Of a DNA stretch of 64,000 bases, positions 62,150 to 64,000 are shown in pieces. A program made the translations under genes and the position numbers. How positions within the stretch are numbered: the stretch's first letter is position 1; each line of letters begins with the position of its first letter. The notes beneath the pieces were generated by a model. That model searched no databases, was not told where the DNA came from, and was given only the letters and a program-made list of their open reading frames with translations. Origin of the DNA: Listeria ivanovii subsp. ivanovii (lineage in GTDB: Bacteria; Bacillota; Bacilli; Lactobacillales; Listeriaceae); assembly GCF_900187025.1 (NCBI RefSeq), contig NZ_LT906478.1:604001-668000 (forward strand). Direction: 5' to 3'.

Positions 62150-64000
62150 ATGCGGCCGTTAATTTCGATTTGTATGATTGTCAAAAATGAAGCGCATATT
62201 TTAAGACAAAGCTTAGCATCTTTTAGAAAGTTTACTGAAGAAATTATTATTGTAGACACGGGTTCTACTGACGAAACCAAAAAAATCGCTAATGAATTCA
62301 CTGATTTTGTCTATGACTTTGAATGGACGGGGAACTTTTCAGATGCAAGAAACTTTGCGGCAACAAAAGCGACTGGAAAATGGATTTTAGTAATTGATGC
62401 GGATGAATGTTTGGAAGAGGAAAGCTATTTAAAACTTGAAAAACAATTAAAATCGCAAAGGGAATCTATGTATATGGCACAAATCATTAGTTTTACAGGG
62501 GAAAAAGGACGCGTGACGACAACTAACCAGATGGCTCGTGTCTATAAGAATGATGGAACGATTTGTTTTCGTGGGGTTATCCACGAACAATTAGAAGCAG
62601 TAGATAAACATAGCATTGAAGCGGGCCTTGCAGAAGTGAAAATTTATCATTATGGTTATATGTCAGAAATTGTTGAAAAACAAGGAAAATCAAGTCGTAA
62701 TTTGCGCCTGCTTGAAAAAGAAATGAAAAACAACAAAAATAGCGGTTTTGTCCACTTTAACTTTGGACAAGAAATGAACCGTCTTGGTAACAAAAAAGAA
62801 GCGTTGAAAGAATTTTCGGAGGCATTTCGTTTGCGTGACAACAATCAATATATTTGGGCAAAATTAAGTGCCTATCATATTGCTGAACTACTTGAGCAAG
62901 AAAAGCGTTATGAGGAAAGCTTGGCGATAATTGAAGAAGCTAGAATTATTTGGCCGAATGTACCGGAATTCCCCCTTAAAAAGGCAAATATTCTTTATTT
63001 AAGCCATCAACTAGAAGATGCCAAAGAAATTTATCAAACCTTACTTGAAAACAAAGTAATCGACTACCAACCAATTGTTTTATATGAAGCAACCAACTTT
63101 ATGCCACACAAAATGCTTGGGACAATCTATTTAGAAGAAAAAGATTATACGAGGGCAATGACTCATTTTTCCAAAGCATATGCGGAAAACAGCTCGGATT
63201 ATGGTGTCATGTTCCAAATGATTATGCTTCTGAGCAAATTCCATGGCCCAAAAGAAATTTTTGCTTTTATGGAACGTCATCATTTTATTTCAAGTACGGA
63301 AACAGGCTTGCGTTTACTTTCTATGACCACGCAACAAGGTTACGCAGAACTATCTGAGCTAATCGTTCAGTCTTTAACCGATGTTTATCCGCCGGTAGCA
63401 GAAGCAACCGAAGTGAAAATCCGTACAATTCGCAATGTTTTTCCTGTGATTAGTGAAACTGCTATTTTATTTGGAATCAAAGAAGAACTAATTGATGCAG
63501 CAGATTTATGTTTATGGCATTATGAAAATCCACAATTACCAATTGAAAAAGTAATGAAAAATAGCGATGTAGGTGATATTTACGATTTTATTTTCGAAAA
63601 CGGACCGAAAATCGACAAAAAACGTTACTTATTCGTTTTAGAACGAGCCATTGCACTTGGAAAAGGGGAATTTGCGGATTATTTACTTGCATTAAGAACG
63701 GTATATCATGACAGTATTAATAGTCATATTGCTGATTTATTCTTCCAATACGACTTTGCAGATATCGCGCTTGATTTTTACAATATAGTGGATGCTGACG
63801 AGGTAACAAAACAAGGTTATCTTAATTTGATTAATCATTTAGTAGATGCAGGTGTGGATGATGAAGCGCTAGCGATTGCAGAACGTGGAATAGATAATTT
63901 TAGCACGGATTTCCGTTTTTACTTGTGGGCCATCAAAATAGATACAGAAAATCGTGCCAATCGTATTAGTGAAGCAATAGATGAATTTCCCAATAATCGC
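62150..64000 (+). CDS. gmaR: GmaR: flagellin O-GlcNAc transferase and MogR anti-repressor (3' end missing)
   Basis: The 617 visible residues begin RPLISICMIVKNEAHILRQS, a GT2 glycosyltransferase with DTGSTDETKK and the metal-binding DADE in WILVIDADECLEEE. The rest is TPR-like helical repeats (NFGQEMNRLGNKKEALKEFS, KMLGTIYLEEKDYTRAMTHF). In L. monocytogenes GmaR adds GlcNAc to flagellin and also binds MogR to free motility promoters at low temperature. The frame is still open at the window edge; the known protein is slightly longer. Ribosome site GAGGGGAAG. Confidence 0.93.
   Translation, partial: MRPLISICMIVKNEAHILRQSLASFRKFTEEIIIVDTGSTDETKKIANEFTDFVYDFEWTGNFSDARNFAATKATGKWILVIDADECLEEESYLKLEKQLKSQRESMYMAQIISFTGEKGRVTTTNQMARVYKNDGTICFRGVIHEQLEAVDKHSIEAGLAEVKIYHYGYMSEIVEKQGKSSRNLRLLEKEMKNNKNSGFVHFNFGQEMNRLGNKKEALKEFSEAFRLRDNNQYIWAKLSAYHIAELLEQEKRYEESLAIIEEARIIWPNVPEFPLKKANILYLSHQLEDAKEIYQTLLENKVIDYQPIVLYEATNFMPHKMLGTIYLEEKDYTRAMTHFSKAYAENSSDYGVMFQMIMLLSKFHGPKEIFAFMERHHFISSTETGLRLLSMTTQQGYAELSELIVQSLTDVYPPVAEATEVKIRTIRNVFPVISETAILFGIKEELIDAADLCLWHYENPQLPIEKVMKNSDVGDIYDFIFENGPKIDKKRYLFVLERAIALGKGEFADYLLALRTVYHDSINSHIADLFFQYDFADIALDFYNIVDADEVTKQGYLNLINHLVDAGVDDEALAIAERGIDNFSTDFRFYLWAIKIDTENRANRISEAIDEFPNNR

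Overview
The window is low-GC Firmicute DNA and almost certainly comes from Listeria (sensu stricto group, close to L. monocytogenes / L. innocua). The diagnostic block is at the right end: mogR on the minus strand facing the fliO-like/fliP/fliQ/fliR/flhB/flhA/flhF/flgG/cheR/motA/motB/gmaR operon. Before it lies the long run of genes I recall as EGD-e lmo0630-lmo0668, including frvA, ltaP and thiD. EGD-e locus names are from memory and serve only as orientation.

Region 1 (1-7264) is an atypical F1Fo-like ATPase operon. It encodes a partial Fn3-like protein, then c, a b/delta fusion, alpha, gamma, beta, epsilon and a membrane protein. Reading the key residues shows it is not a standard ATP synthase. 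The c subunit has Val in place of the ion-binding Glu of helix 2. Beta has Ala in place of the Walker B Asp. No a subunit is present in the visible part. The b/delta gene is interrupted by a -1 frameshift beside an A AAA AAG heptamer. I recall the homologous cluster near lmo0088-lmo0093 in EGD-e, so its position here may be a rearrangement.

Region 2 (7440-13450) is one giant secreted protein with a signal peptide, an SdrD_B-like domain and seven Ig-like repeats. Its LPKAGD sorting signal is cut off from its membrane anchor by a one-base frameshift.

Region 3 (13790-18995) is a fructose/mannitol-class PTS operon (PRD activator, EIIA, EIIC, EIIB) ending in a GatZ/KbaZ-type tagatose-bisphosphate aldolase subunit. 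Regions 4-5 (19046-24530) hold a HAD phosphatase, an Rrf2 regulator with a His-rich methyltransferase under a Fur-like operator, a 46-residue zinc-ribbon protein, a DUF4236 protein, a decayed IS3 transposase, tRNA-Ser(CGA), a DUF3267 protein and an aldo/keto reductase.

Region 6 (24541-41965) is conserved chromosome: frvA with a Fur box and terminator-like leader, a transaldolase-like aldolase, ltaP, an amino-acid permease, a glyoxalase-family protein, a CorA-like protein, a GntR - YhgE/Pip - GntR block, DUF975, metallophosphatase and DUF420/CtaM-like genes.

Region 7 (41966-43390) is AT-rich and accessory-looking. It carries a small secreted protein followed by a 50-residue two-helix membrane protein, arranged like a bacteriocin/immunity pair. 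Region 8 (43545-49347) has thiD, a HAD hydrolase, an acetyltransferase, small ywdI/ywdK-like genes, an ABC exporter, an orphan sigma-B promoter followed by a terminator, and a DUF805 protein.

Region 9 (49348-64000) is the motility locus. A sigma-B-type promoter inside fliQ points toward mogR and matches the known long mogR transcript that runs antisense to the export genes. MogR represses motility genes at AT-rich boxes; gmaR, cut by the window edge, encodes its anti-repressor.
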